Below, in pieces: positions 1 to 8,117 of a stretch of 64,000 bases of DNA. The notes under the pieces were generated by a model. The model made no database searches. It saw only the letters and a program-made list of their open reading frames with translations, and was not told where the DNA came from. Every line of letters starts with the position of its first letter. Position 1 is the first letter of the stretch. A program made the translations under genes and the position numbers. Source of the stretch: Photobacterium marinum (GTDB taxonomy: Bacteria > Pseudomonadota > Gammaproteobacteria > Enterobacterales > Vibrionaceae); contig NZ_AMZO01000033.1 of the NCBI RefSeq assembly GCF_000331515.1, positions 154,812 to 218,811 of the forward strand, written 5' to 3'.

Positions 1-32
1 ATTCAATCGTGTGGATAAAAAATCGAGGATCC

Positions 33-893
33 TTAGATCACATCACCCACAGCTTCTTTCAGCTTTTTCATGGCATTTTTTTCAAGCTGGCGGATCCTTT
101 CCGCCGAAACGCCATAATGATCCGCCAACTCTTGCAGTGTGGTTTTCTCATCATCTAACCAGCGGGAACGGACAATATGCTGGCTACGCTCATCCAAACT
201 TGCCAATGCCAATGACAAACGGTTATTGGCATAGCTTTCCCAGTTGTTTTCTTCAAAGCTCAGCGCAACATCCGAAGACTTATCTTCCAAGTAATAAACC
301 GGGGCCGACGGAGCACCATCACGATCATCATCGTCAGACGGCATCTCAAAAGTAGAATCCTGAGCGGCTAAGCGCGATTCCATCTCTCTCACTTCGCTGG
401 CATCCACACCCAACTGTTCGGCAACCATCTCGACTTCTTCATTATTGAACCAGCCCAGACGTTTCTTCGCCTTACGCAAGTTGAAGAACAACTTACGTTG
501 CGCCTTGGTGGTCGCAACTTTAACGATCCGCCAGTTACGCAAAACATACTCGTGGATCTCAGCTTTGATCCAGTGGACAGCAAACGACACCAAACGTACA
601 CCCACTTCAGGATTGAAGCGTTTAACCGCTTTCATCAGGCCAATATTGCCTTCCTGAACCAGATCCGCCATCGGCAGGCCATAACCTGAATAGCCTCGGG
701 CAACATGTACCACGAAACGCAGATGAGACATAACCAGCGCCTTCGCCGCGTTAATATCACCATCATAGTGAAGACGCTCAGCTAACTCGCGTTCCTGCTC
801 CGCCGACAGCATCGGGTAGCTGTTGACGCTCTGGATATAACCGTCCAGGCTGTCTGCAGAAACTAAAGCCATTGATGTCATCTCTTGTGCCAT
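33..893 (-). CDS. rpoH: RNA polymerase heat-shock sigma factor sigma-32
   Basis: A 286-residue sigma-70-family factor that directs RNA polymerase to heat-shock promoters. Region 2 is clear (DLVQEGNIGLMKAVKRF, about residues 77-93), and the RpoH-specific box QRKLFFNLR lies at 132-140. The C-terminal region 4 helix-turn-helix (ELADHYGVSAERIRQLEK) ends the protein. Length matches the family (about 284). The ATG at 893 has a GAGG upstream. It lies downstream of ftsYEX on the same strand with a 133-bp gap, the usual gammaproteobacterial order, so it probably has its own promoters there. The stop is only 32 bases from the window edge, so its terminator is not visible. Confidence 0.97.
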   Translation of the reverse strand: MAQEMTSMALVSADSLDGYIQSVNSYPMLSAEQERELAERLHYDGDINAAKALVMSHLRFVVHVARGYSGYGLPMADLVQEGNIGLMKAVKRFNPEVGVRLVSFAVHWIKAEIHEYVLRNWRIVKVATTKAQRKLFFNLRKAKKRLGWFNNEEVEMVAEQLGVDASEVREMESRLAAQDSTFEMPSDDDDRDGAPSAPVYYLEDKSSDVALSFEENNWESYANNRLSLALASLDERSQHIVRSRWLDDEKTTLQELADHYGVSAERIRQLEKNAMKKLKEAVGDVI

Positions 894-1026
894 TCAATCA
901 ACCTCGTGTGTTGTTTGTATCTATTTTGAACCAATGAGAAATCACTTTAACCTGTAATGATGCCCAGAATTCGAGCACCTTTGCAAGCAAGTCGCGTAAT
1001 TTACATCATTTATAGAGTCAAAAACG

Positions 1027-1953
1027 TCAGATCGGTTCAATTTCTTTCAAATGGCGACCCGCCGAAAGGCGTGCAGCCAGCAGGCCAAGAAACGCTGCCA
1101 CCATAAACAAAATCAGGGTTTCGTCCCAACGCAGGCCGACCAAACGGTAACTGCTGTCATATAACGCAGCCAGTTTTGCCACCGCGTTATCAAGCAGTAT
1201 AGTCACAATCGCGGTCAACACCCAGGCAACAGCTGCCCCGATAAAACCATACCAGGCACCGGTATAAAGGTACGGGCGCAGAATAAAACTATCAGTCGCT
1301 CCTACCAGCTTCATCACCTGAATTTCGTTTTTATGATTCTGTACCTGCAAGCGCAGAGTATTACCGACAATCAGAAAGACCGCAAACAACATCAGGCCGG
1401 ACATCAAAGTTGCCATGGTTACGGCCAAATCCTTAATTGCCGCCAACCTCTGCAGCCAATCGCTATCAAGACGAACTTCGTCTACGGTTGGCTCGGTACG
1501 AATTTTGGCAGCCAATTCTGTGGCACGCTCACTGGTTTGCCACTCCGATGCCGGACGCACCACCACTACCGATGGCAACGGGTTTTCATCCAGCAGGCTA
1601 AGAGCCTGATCAAAGCCGGCATGATCACGAAAATCCGCCAGGCCTTGCTGCGGTGAGATATACTCCACCGATTCAATTTCCGGCCAGCCACGCAGCTGAT
1701 CGCTGAACTGGTTAGCAACCGGTTGAGAAATATTCTGATCTAAATAGAGGGTCAGTTGGGTCGGGTTCTGCCAAGCCTGGGCAACCAGGGCGACATTTTT
1801 CGCCAGCAGATAAAAACTGGCCGGTAGAGTCAAGGCAAAAGAGAGCACCGCCAGGGTCAATATATTGCCCAGCGGCCGCCGCATCAATTCTTTCAGTGCC
1901 CCCAGGCATTGTTGCTTATGCACGGCAAAATAGCCGGTTTGCTCACGCGCCAC
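1027..1953 (-). CDS. ftsX: Cell division ABC transporter permease FtsX
   Basis: Integral membrane partner of FtsE in the divisome; the FtsEX complex controls peptidoglycan hydrolases at the septum. The 308-residue protein has a cytoplasmic N-terminus, a first membrane segment near residues 30-50 (NILTLAVLSFALTLPASFYL), a periplasmic domain, and three C-terminal membrane segments, which is the FtsX layout. The start is GTG at 1953, preceded by GGGAG inside ftsE, and overlaps the ftsE end by 11 bp, so translation is probably coupled. It is the last gene of ftsY-ftsE-ftsX. Confidence 0.96.
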   Translation of the reverse strand: MAREQTGYFAVHKQQCLGALKELMRRPLGNILTLAVLSFALTLPASFYLLAKNVALVAQAWQNPTQLTLYLDQNISQPVANQFSDQLRGWPEIESVEYISPQQGLADFRDHAGFDQALSLLDENPLPSVVVVRPASEWQTSERATELAAKIRTEPTVDEVRLDSDWLQRLAAIKDLAVTMATLMSGLMLFAVFLIVGNTLRLQVQNHKNEIQVMKLVGATDSFILRPYLYTGAWYGFIGAAVAWVLTAIVTILLDNAVAKLAALYDSSYRLVGLRWDETLILFMVAAFLGLLAARLSAGRHLKEIEPI

Positions 1954-2611
1954 GTGCTATCTCCCTCAAATGTCCTTGATGTAGGTCCAACCGCCGGTAG
2001 TCATGGGTACTCAGCAGCGACGTATCATGGGTCGCCATCAGCACACTCACCCCTACCCGGTTAAATTCTTCAAACAGTCGCATCACTTGCTGCGATAACT
2101 CGGCATCCAGGTTACCGGTCGGCTCATCCGCAACCAGCAGGCGCGGCTTGTTCACCACCGCCCGGGCAATCCCGACCCGCTGCTGCTCACCACCGGAAAG
2201 CTGAACAGGCAGACAGCGGGCTTTATCCAGCAGGCCAACCTTGTCCAGCGCTGCCGAAACCCGGCGCTTGATGTCTTTTTCCGATGCCAGTTCCACCCGC
2301 AGCGGCAAAGCTACGTTGTCATAGACACTGCGATCCATCAGCAACTTGTGGTCCTGGAAAATAATCCCGATATTGCGGCGCAAAAACGGGATCTGACTGT
2401 TATCGAGACGGGTAATATCATGACCGTTAAAGAAAATCTGGCCATCACTCGGCCGTTCAATCGCACAGATCAGTTTCAGCAGGGTACTCTTGCCCGCGCC
2501 GGAATGTCCGGTCAAAAACGCCATCTCTGCCTGTCGCAGATGAAAATCCACTTTTTGCAGGGCCTGACGGCCACCGCGGTAAACCTTACTAACCTGCTGA
2601 AACCGAATCAC
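1943..2611 (-). CDS. ftsE: Cell division ATP-binding protein FtsE
   Basis: ABC-type ATPase (222 residues) that works with FtsX at the division septum. All nucleotide-binding motifs are intact: Walker A GHSGAGKST near residue 36, signature LSGGEQQRV near residue 139, Walker B LLVADEPTGNLD near residue 160, and a downstream switch histidine in ATHDT. It starts 3 bp after the ftsY stop and overlaps ftsX, which indicates one transcript. Confidence 0.97.
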   Translation of the reverse strand: MIRFQQVSKVYRGGRQALQKVDFHLRQAEMAFLTGHSGAGKSTLLKLICAIERPSDGQIFFNGHDITRLDNSQIPFLRRNIGIIFQDHKLLMDRSVYDNVALPLRVELASEKDIKRRVSAALDKVGLLDKARCLPVQLSGGEQQRVGIARAVVNKPRLLVADEPTGNLDAELSQQVMRLFEEFNRVGVSVLMATHDTSLLSTHDYRRLDLHQGHLREIARGA

Positions 2612-2614
2612 GAT

Positions 2615-3982
2615 TTATTCCTCGTCACTAAATAACGCTGCAATGAACTCATCAGCGGCGAACGGACGCAAATCTTCAATACCTTCACCGACACCAATGT
2701 AGCGGATTGGAATATTGAACTGATCGGCAATGGCAAAAATTACCCCGCCTTTTGCTGTACCATCCAGCTTGGTAATGTTGATACCAGTCACCGGAGCAAC
2801 TTCACTGAACAGTTTCGCCTGGCTGATCGCATTCTGGCCGGTACCGGCATCCACAGTCAGCATAATTTCATGCGGCGCCTGCGGATCGACCTTCTTCATT
2901 ACGCGAACAATCTTACGCAGCTCTTCCATAAGGTTGCCTTTGTTCTGCAAACGACCTGCAGTATCAGCAATCACCACGTCGATATTTTTGGCTTTCGCCG
3001 ACTCAATGGCATCGAAAATAACCGAAGCACTGTCAGCACCAGTATGCTGGGCAACCACTGGCACGTTATTACGCTCACCCCATACCTGCAGCTGTTCAAC
3101 AGCAGCGGCACGGAAGGTATCACCCGCCGCCAGCATCACTGACTTGCCTTCATTCTGGAATTGCTTAGCCAGCTTACCAATGGTAGTTGTCTTACCCACA
3201 CCGTTCACACCGACCATCAGGATCACGAACGGCTTACGGGTAGTATCAATCACCAGCGGCTGCTCGACTTTTTCCAGCATATCGCCCAGTTCATCTTTTA
3301 GCAGAGCATACAGGGCTTCACCGTCCTTCAGCTCCTTGCGATCGGCTTTTTCAGTCAGGTTCTCAATAATTTTCAGCGTAGTGTCCATGCCCACATCGGC
3401 AATCAACAACTGCTCTTCCAACTCTTCAAACAGCTCGTCATCGATCTTCTTGCCACGGAACAAGCCCATAAAGCCGGAACCAAAGTTGGTCTTGGTTTTC
3501 TTCAGGCCACGCATCAAGCGGCTAAAGAAACCCTCACTCTTCGGCTTTTCCTGTTCATGAACCTCATGTTCCTGAACTTCAGGTTCAGGTTCAGCTTCGG
3601 TTTCCTCTACAGCTTTAGCTTCTTCGGCAACCTTAGCTTCATCAGCTGCTTTCGCCGCCTGGGCTTCAGCCTCTTCTGCAGCTTGCGCCGCTGCCAAAGC
3701 TTCCGCTTCTTCTGCCGCCTTGGCCGCCGCCAGTGCTTCGGCCTCTTCAGCAGCCTGTGCCGCCGCCACAGCTTCCGCTTCTTCTGCCGCTTTTGCCTTG
3801 GCAGCCGCAGCCTCTTCTTCAGCTTTAGCTTGCGCTACTTCGTCTTGTGCCGGCGCCTGTTGTTCAGCACCCGCTTCAGTTTCGACCTCTTGCTGGTCTT
3901 TCAGTTGTTCAGTTTGCTCGGTTTGTTCTTCAGAACCAAAACCCAGCCACGAGAATAATCCGCGTTTCTTTTTTTCTGCCAT
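2615..3982 (-). CDS. ftsY: Signal recognition particle receptor FtsY
   Basis: SRP receptor GTPase that docks ribosome-nascent chain complexes to the inner membrane. The C-terminal NG domain is complete: G1 loop GVNGVGKTTTIGKL, DTAGRLQ, and TKLDGTAKGG. The N-terminal A domain is acidic and Ala/Glu-rich with about four 12-residue repeats of the type AAEEAEALAAA(Q/K). I use the ATG at 3982 (MAEKKKRG) because it follows an AGGA ribosome site; an in-frame start two codons earlier is possible. Length is 455 residues, shorter than E. coli FtsY (about 497), as expected for a variable A domain. First gene of the ftsYEX operon. Confidence 0.97.
   Translation of the reverse strand: MAEKKKRGLFSWLGFGSEEQTEQTEQLKDQQEVETEAGAEQQAPAQDEVAQAKAEEEAAAAKAKAAEEAEAVAAAQAAEEAEALAAAKAAEEAEALAAAQAAEEAEAQAAKAADEAKVAEEAKAVEETEAEPEPEVQEHEVHEQEKPKSEGFFSRLMRGLKKTKTNFGSGFMGLFRGKKIDDELFEELEEQLLIADVGMDTTLKIIENLTEKADRKELKDGEALYALLKDELGDMLEKVEQPLVIDTTRKPFVILMVGVNGVGKTTTIGKLAKQFQNEGKSVMLAAGDTFRAAAVEQLQVWGERNNVPVVAQHTGADSASVIFDAIESAKAKNIDVVIADTAGRLQNKGNLMEELRKIVRVMKKVDPQAPHEIMLTVDAGTGQNAISQAKLFSEVAPVTGINITKLDGTAKGGVIFAIADQFNIPIRYIGVGEGIEDLRPFAADEFIAALFSDEE
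3647..3790 (-). repeat. 36-bp coding tandem repeat in the FtsY A domain
   Basis: Four imperfect 36-bp units encode 12-residue repeats (AAEEAEALAAAQ-like, residues about 65-112 from the ATG at 3982). The repeats keep frame, so unit gain or loss would change only the length of the acidic linker. Confidence 0.75.
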
Positions 3983-4032
3983 TGGCAAATCCTAGAGCTT
4001 GATTGGTACAATTTGCAGCCTAAAAACAGGTG

Positions 4033-4038
4033 TATACT
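4033..4038 (+). promoter_or_regulatory. Possible -10 element for rsmD
   Basis: TATACT lies 28 bp before the rsmD ATG (4067). The only -35-like hexamer (TTGCAG, 4013-4018) is 14 bp upstream, shorter than optimal, so this is a tentative promoter in the divergent ftsY/rsmD gap. Confidence 0.35.
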
Positions 4039-4066
4039 ATCATTTTCTAATCGGTCGAAGAAATCT

Positions 4067-4672
4067 ATGACGAGACGCAGACAACAATCAGGGCGAAATA
4101 TGCCAAATAACCGCCGAGAAGGATTCGTAAGAATCATCAGTGGTCGCTGGCGCGGGCGTAAACTACCGGTCCATGATGTTGAAGGTCTCAGACCTACCAC
4201 TGATCGCGTAAAAGAGACAGTTTTCAACTGGTTAGCTCAGGATCTTTATGAGGCCAAATGCCTGGATCTGTTCACTGGCAGCGGTAGCCTGAGCTTCGAA
4301 GCCCTGTCCCGCGGCGCAGACAGCGTCACTATGATTGAGCTGGATAAAAAAGCCGCCGATCAGCTGGAAAAAAACCGAGCAACGATCGGTGCGGACAACG
4401 CCACCATCCATAATACGGATAGCCTGAAGTTCCTGAGCCAGCCTGGCACACCTCACGACGTGGTCTTTATTGATCCCCCGTTCCGCAAAAACCTGCTTCA
4501 GGATGTTTTCAGCCTGCTGGAAGAGAATGGCTGGCTGGCACCGCATGCCATCATTTATATTGAAGCAGAAAAAGAGCTGGGCGAGCTGGATACCCCATCC
4601 CACTGGCATTTACACAGGGAAAAAACAGCCGGTCAGGTCTGTTACCGGTTATTTGAAAGAGAGGAAGCATGA
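4067..4672 (+). CDS. rsmD: 16S rRNA (guanine(966)-N2)-methyltransferase RsmD
   Basis: SAM-dependent methyltransferase that modifies G966 of 16S rRNA. The SAM-binding loop CLDLFTGSGSLSFEALSRG and the catalytic DPPF motif (VVFIDPPFRKN) are present. I chose the ATG at 4067 (MTRRRQQSGRN), which gives 201 residues, close to the family length, with a GAAG ribosome site upstream; the open frame extends 18 codons further upstream but only from a TTG. Divergent from ftsY, as in enterics and vibrios. The stop overlaps the next start by 4 bp (ATGA), which implies coupling. Confidence 0.95.
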   Translation: MTRRRQQSGRNMPNNRREGFVRIISGRWRGRKLPVHDVEGLRPTTDRVKETVFNWLAQDLYEAKCLDLFTGSGSLSFEALSRGADSVTMIELDKKAADQLEKNRATIGADNATIHNTDSLKFLSQPGTPHDVVFIDPPFRKNLLQDVFSLLEENGWLAPHAIIYIEAEKELGELDTPSHWHLHREKTAGQVCYRLFEREEA

Positions 4673-4935
4673 AAGCGCTGATTTTATTAGCCAAGGCGGC
4701 AATTGGATTCGTCTGGCTGGTTTTGCTGGTTAATATTTTCTACCCGTTCCCGGGCGTTGCCGCGATGGCACTGTATATCATGACCGGATTTTTACTGATG
4801 ATGCACGGCCTGCAGATGCTGATCTTCATCGGTGCTTTCGGTGACAAAATCGAAATGAGCCGCTGGGAAAAGTGGTCAATTCTTATCTTTGGCATCTTTG
4901 CCCTGCTGGATATCCGACGCAAGCATATGATGTAG
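4669..4935 (+). CDS. DUF1145 family small membrane protein (YhhL-like)
   Basis: 88-residue inner-membrane protein with three hydrophobic stretches (about residues 4-24, 29-53 and 66-80). It overlaps the rsmD stop by 4 bp and ends in a 7-bp tandem repeat and terminator. The position after rsmD and the sequence (NIFYPFPGVAAMALY) match the DUF1145/YhhL family. Function is unknown. Confidence 0.85.
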   Translation: MKALILLAKAAIGFVWLVLLVNIFYPFPGVAAMALYIMTGFLLMMHGLQMLIFIGAFGDKIEMSRWEKWSILIFGIFALLDIRRKHMM

Positions 4936-4969
4936 AAGCGAGAAGCGAGAAGCGAGAAGCGAGAAGCGA
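4935..4969 (+). repeat. Tandem 7-bp repeat, five copies of GAAGCGA
   Basis: Five exact head-to-tail copies begin at the last base of the DUF1145 stop codon. The last copy forms part of the 5' arm of the terminator that follows. Confidence 0.95.
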
Positions 4970-4996
4970 GATCAGATTCTGATCTCGCTTTTTTAT
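4964..4996 (+). terminator. Rho-independent terminator after rsmD-DUF1145
   Basis: A perfect 13-bp stem (4964-4976 with 4978-4990) with a nominal one-base centre is followed by a T-rich tract. The 5' arm is built from the last GAAGCGA repeat. Confidence 0.85.
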
Positions 4997-5004
4997 TTCA
5001 ACAA

Positions 5005-5592
5005 TTAAAAGCCAAAGAACTTGCGGATTCCGTCGAGGAACATCTGAGTCGACATCATAATTAGCAACAGGCCCATCAGGCGCTCGACCGCCTTCAGTCC
5101 TCTTTCACCCAGCAGGCGATTGAACACTTCGTAGAACATCAGGATCACAAACGATGCGCCCCATGCCATCAGCACCGCCAGCACCCAGTCCCAGGTTCGT
5201 CCCGGCTCCTGGTTTGACAGCAGCAACAGCGACGCCAGTACCGACGGTCCGGCAATCATCGGGATAGCCATCGGCACGATAAATGGCTCTTCACCGGCAG
5301 CCAGCCCGGTCACCCCACCCGGCTGCGGGAAAATCATCCGAATCGCAATCAAAAACAGAATAATACCGCCTGAAATACTGACTGTTTCCGCCGATACATG
5401 GAGGAAATTCAGCATCTTCTGACCGCCAAACAAGAACATCAATAAGATGAACAACGCAATCAAAAGCTCACGCACCATGATAATACGTCGTCTTTTCGGC
5501 TCAATATGCCGCAAAATAGACAACATTACCGGTAAGTTACCCAGCGGATCCATGATCAAAAATAGCATGACCGCCGCAGAAATGATTTCCAC
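5005..5592 (-). CDS. MarC/YhgN family inner membrane protein
   Basis: 195-residue protein with about six membrane segments, in the MarC/YchE/YhgN family (UPF0056). The N-terminal MDPLGNLPVML motif is typical. The physiological substrate of the family is unsettled; no antibiotic-resistance role should be assumed. It is convergent with the rsmD operon and shares its terminator region. Confidence 0.88.
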   Translation of the reverse strand: MEIISAAVMLFLIMDPLGNLPVMLSILRHIEPKRRRIIMVRELLIALFILLMFLFGGQKMLNFLHVSAETVSISGGIILFLIAIRMIFPQPGGVTGLAAGEEPFIVPMAIPMIAGPSVLASLLLLSNQEPGRTWDWVLAVLMAWGASFVILMFYEVFNRLLGERGLKAVERLMGLLLIMMSTQMFLDGIRKFFGF

Positions 5593-5746
5593 AGAGCAGA
5601 CCTCAGACAGAGATTAAAGACAGAAAGTTAAGAAAAACTACGGTATCAGCAGGGACGCTGACAAAGAGGGGAAAAGTATATCAAAAGAACAGCAAGATGG
5701 CGATATTTTTACCACCTTGCCTGCAAATTCTCTCAGGGAATGAGAA

Positions 5747-5986
5747 TCAGTGGTTACACATGCGTTCTTTATTGGCTGCAATGGTATCGCCATTCTCTAC
5801 AACCTTGCGGCGATCCAGCAGGAACGTCAGCAAAGCATCAAAGGTCAGGCCTTCCTGGCTACAGGTATGAAAACGAACATCTTCACCATATTCAGCAATA
5901 ACCGCTTGTTTTAAAGACTCTTTGGTATATGGCGCCTCAGCAGCCAACAGCATATTAAGAACGTTATGGGCATGGATCTGGTTCAT
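5747..5986 (-). CDS. yecH: YecH-family probable metal-binding protein
   Basis: 79 residues from the ATG at 5986 (MNQIHAHNVLNML), matching the length of E. coli YecH. Conserved features are the early HAHNVLNM, the central FHTCSQEGLT and the C-terminal ERMCNH Cys-His pair; the family is annotated as probable metal-binding. GAGTGA lies before this ATG, which is why I prefer it to starts 18-21 bases upstream. Stands alone. Confidence 0.85.
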   Translation of the reverse strand: MNQIHAHNVLNMLLAAEAPYTKESLKQAVIAEYGEDVRFHTCSQEGLTFDALLTFLLDRRKVVENGDTIAANKERMCNH

Positions 5987-6072
5987 GGTTTCACTCGCAG
6001 TCATCAAAAAGGGATAAGCTGATTAAACCACACTAGCGACGGGCCAGATTGACCCAGAACAAATTATTGCAT

Positions 6073-6390
6073 TTAAAATGTATGTTTATCATGTCCGCAC
6101 TGCCAGCATATTTCAAACTGCCCTTCGTTCTGCTCTCCGCAGTTCGGACAACGCCAGTCAGGATAATCCGCATTTTCATAACGCTCGATCAGCACTCGGG
6201 CTGCCGTAACCTGGTTTTCGCAAACCCAAATCCCGACCTGTACCACATCAGCAGGCAGTTCGCCGGCCGCGGAACCCAGGCTTTCACCACTGAGCTGCAC
6301 CGCTATATTTTCATTCTCCAGCATGCCTTTAAGGCTGTGCGCCTCAAGATTATTCGCAGCGTTATACACCTTCACCCATGGTTCATTCAT
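6073..6390 (-). CDS. DUF2007 domain protein with C-terminal zinc ribbon
   Basis: 105 residues from the ATG at 6390 (MNEPWVKVYNAANNLEA). The N-terminal DUF2007 domain resembles signal-transduction PII-like small domains (EAHSLKGMLENENIAVQLSGE). The C-terminus carries CPNCGEQNEGQFEICWQCGH, two CxxC pairs that should bind one zinc. The gene is isolated, and I infer no function beyond a zinc-ribbon adaptor fold. The open frame continues 12 codons upstream, but the MNEPW start fits the family better. Confidence 0.8.
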   Translation of the reverse strand: MNEPWVKVYNAANNLEAHSLKGMLENENIAVQLSGESLGSAAGELPADVVQVGIWVCENQVTAARVLIERYENADYPDWRCPNCGEQNEGQFEICWQCGHDKHTF

Positions 6391-6475
6391 CTCGCACTCC
6401 TTGCAGCACAGCCGCCGCTCTGACAATGAATTAAAGACAAAGACCGCAATCAGCCCAGTTCACTTCCCTTTGCCG

Positions 6476-7099
6476 TTAAGCTAACAGTGACGCCACAAAC
6501 AACGCCTGAGCCAGATAATAACTGGTCATCACCACTGCCGTTGCTGAAGTAAGGGGACCGCGGAAGCGGTTCATCGCCAGCACGGTGTCTGACAACATAA
6601 AGACTAATGCACCGGCAAAAGCCAGCACACTGGCAGTGGAGCCGACAGTCAGCCAGAACTCACCTGCCGCCCAAGCCATCTGTACTATCACTGCAATATA
6701 CAGAGCAACAGGCAAGATCAGTGAACCAAGGGAAGGCAGGAAAAGCAAAAACACAATGATCCCACCGGCAAACAACAAGGCTGGCAGCCACCAGATGATA
6801 TTGCCTTCAAACTGACTCCAGAATGCCAAGGAATAGGCGATATGAGCCAGCAAAAAGCTTACCAACCCCTGAACAAAGCGGTCTTTGGGCAACATCAGTA
6901 AGATATCACCGACAACCGACAGTATCAGGCCGACAAAAATCGCCTGATGATAAAAACCATCCAGCCCTGACTGCCAGGCCACCACCATCAGCAATACCAT
7001 GGTGAACGGTTTGAACAGGTAGTACTGCCACTTAGGTCCGTTATAAGCGGCTGTAATATGTAACAGAGCGGAAAAAGAGATGGCTAACCATACCCACAT
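6476..7099 (-). CDS. Lysoplasmalogenase, YhhN/TMEM86 family
   Basis: 207-residue multi-pass membrane protein (about eight hydrophobic segments) of the YhhN/TMEM86 family, whose characterised members cleave the vinyl-ether bond of lysoplasmalogens. Motifs such as VVGDILLMLPKDRF and FMLSDTVLAMNRF, with paired Asp residues, are the conserved family signatures. In enterics yhhN sits in the same rsmD-yhhL-yhhM region, so the neighbourhood is conserved though rearranged here. Confidence 0.87.
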   Translation of the reverse strand: MWVWLAISFSALLHITAAYNGPKWQYYLFKPFTMVLLMVVAWQSGLDGFYHQAIFVGLILSVVGDILLMLPKDRFVQGLVSFLLAHIAYSLAFWSQFEGNIIWWLPALLFAGGIIVFLLFLPSLGSLILPVALYIAVIVQMAWAAGEFWLTVGSTASVLAFAGALVFMLSDTVLAMNRFRGPLTSATAVVMTSYYLAQALFVASLLA

Positions 7100-7851
7100 A
7101 ACTTCACCGATATCATTATTGTTATAAGCAGGAACAGTTTAGAAAGCCCGCAGTGATTGTCTAGCTATGAACGACGAGAACTAGACACCGATTAAAAAAA
7201 CATAAGGGATCAGCTGGCTGAAAACAAAAAAACAATTTTCCGATACACAGCACACAATATAAATAACGACCAACCTGAGTCTGATAGCTCGTAGAAATCA
7301 ACATAAAGCCGGGCATTCACCGCCTGAGATAAATGAATAACACTTTATTGCCATCAATCAGTCACCAACTAAGCAGAAAAGCGTCAAAAATACGTCTTTA
7401 CGCCATAGTTAACACCATTTTAAATCAATAACTTAAATGCAAAAACCGTATTTAAGCATCACAATCTCGACCTTGACTCCCATCATCGGCAGTTTCGCTC
7501 TCAGCCAGCAGTCACTTATCCCGACAAAACTCATTCAAGAATAATTATCTACAATCAGTGAGATCAGCGTCACAGTTAACTGTTGTCAGTATGTAACACA
7601 CCCTTCAAATCACCAAGTTGAGCCTGTCAGCCGACACCGATCGCCCAAAAACCAACAATCTCAAGAAAAACAAAAAAAACCAGAAAAACGCAGAAACAAA
7701 ACCCTTAAATTCAATAACTTAAACAAGAAAGAGCACAGCACAATCACAGAGATCACATTTTAAACACCTCAAAAAACACAATTTAATAGCCCTAAAACAG
7801 CCATTATTAGATAACAAAACTTTACTTTTTCCACCAGAATCACATTAGGGC
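7100..7851. other. Gene-free A-rich intergenic stretch
   Basis: About 750 bases without a credible coding region. The plus strand is markedly richer in A than T, with many A runs. An inverted repeat TGTCTAG/CTAGACA (7158-7164 and 7181-7187, 16-base gap) lies near the yhhN start, and the 13-mer TCAATAACTTAAA occurs twice (7425-7437 and 7711-7723). No tRNA, known small RNA or mobile element is recognisable. Confidence 0.6.
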
Positions 7852-7881
7852 TTGCCTAAACCCCAAAAACAGTGCTATTCT
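7852..7881 (+). promoter_or_regulatory. Sigma-70 promoter with extended -10
   Basis: TTGCCT (7852-7857), an 18-bp spacer, and TATTCT (7876-7881) preceded by TG one base upstream (extended -10). It lies about 40 bp before the 26-codon gene at 7923. Confidence 0.7.
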
Positions 7882-7922
7882 TTAAACCAAGTTAAGATTA
7901 GCAGCTAATAAGGAGCCTACCT

Positions 7923-8003
7923 ATGATTACTTCATCTCAAAAACAAGGGCTTATGATGATCGCAGTGGTTGTCGGTTTAATGACGCTGCCTGTAATCTAC
8001 TAA
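7923..8003 (+). CDS. 26-residue single-pass membrane peptide, unannotated
   Basis: A short frame starting MITSSQKQGL and ending TLPVIY. Residues about 10-26 form one hydrophobic helix after a short polar N-terminus, so it should be a tiny inner-membrane protein. Support for real expression is strong for its size: AAGGAG at 7910-7915 with a 7-base spacing to the ATG, a good promoter at 7852-7881, and a strong terminator 19 bases after the stop. I recognise no named family. It could also be a leader for nothing, since no gene follows on the same strand before the terminator. Confidence 0.7.
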   Translation: MITSSQKQGLMMIAVVVGLMTLPVIY

Positions 8004-8021
8004 GCAAAAAATAAATTCATG

Positions 8022-8050
8022 AAAAAAGGTGCCTGAAGGCACCTTTTTTT
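8022..8050 (+). terminator. Rho-independent terminator of the 26-residue gene
   Basis: AAAAAAGGTGCC, tetraloop TGAA and GGCACCTTTTTT form a 12-bp perfect stem ending in a T tract. The A/T flanks also allow function on the minus strand for the convergent DUF4145 gene. Confidence 0.9.
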
Positions 8051-8117
8051 GTTTTCACGCACAATGTAGAAAGAACCGGAAATCATCCCTCAAGGGGCGA
8101 TCAAATGAGGGGGAAAA

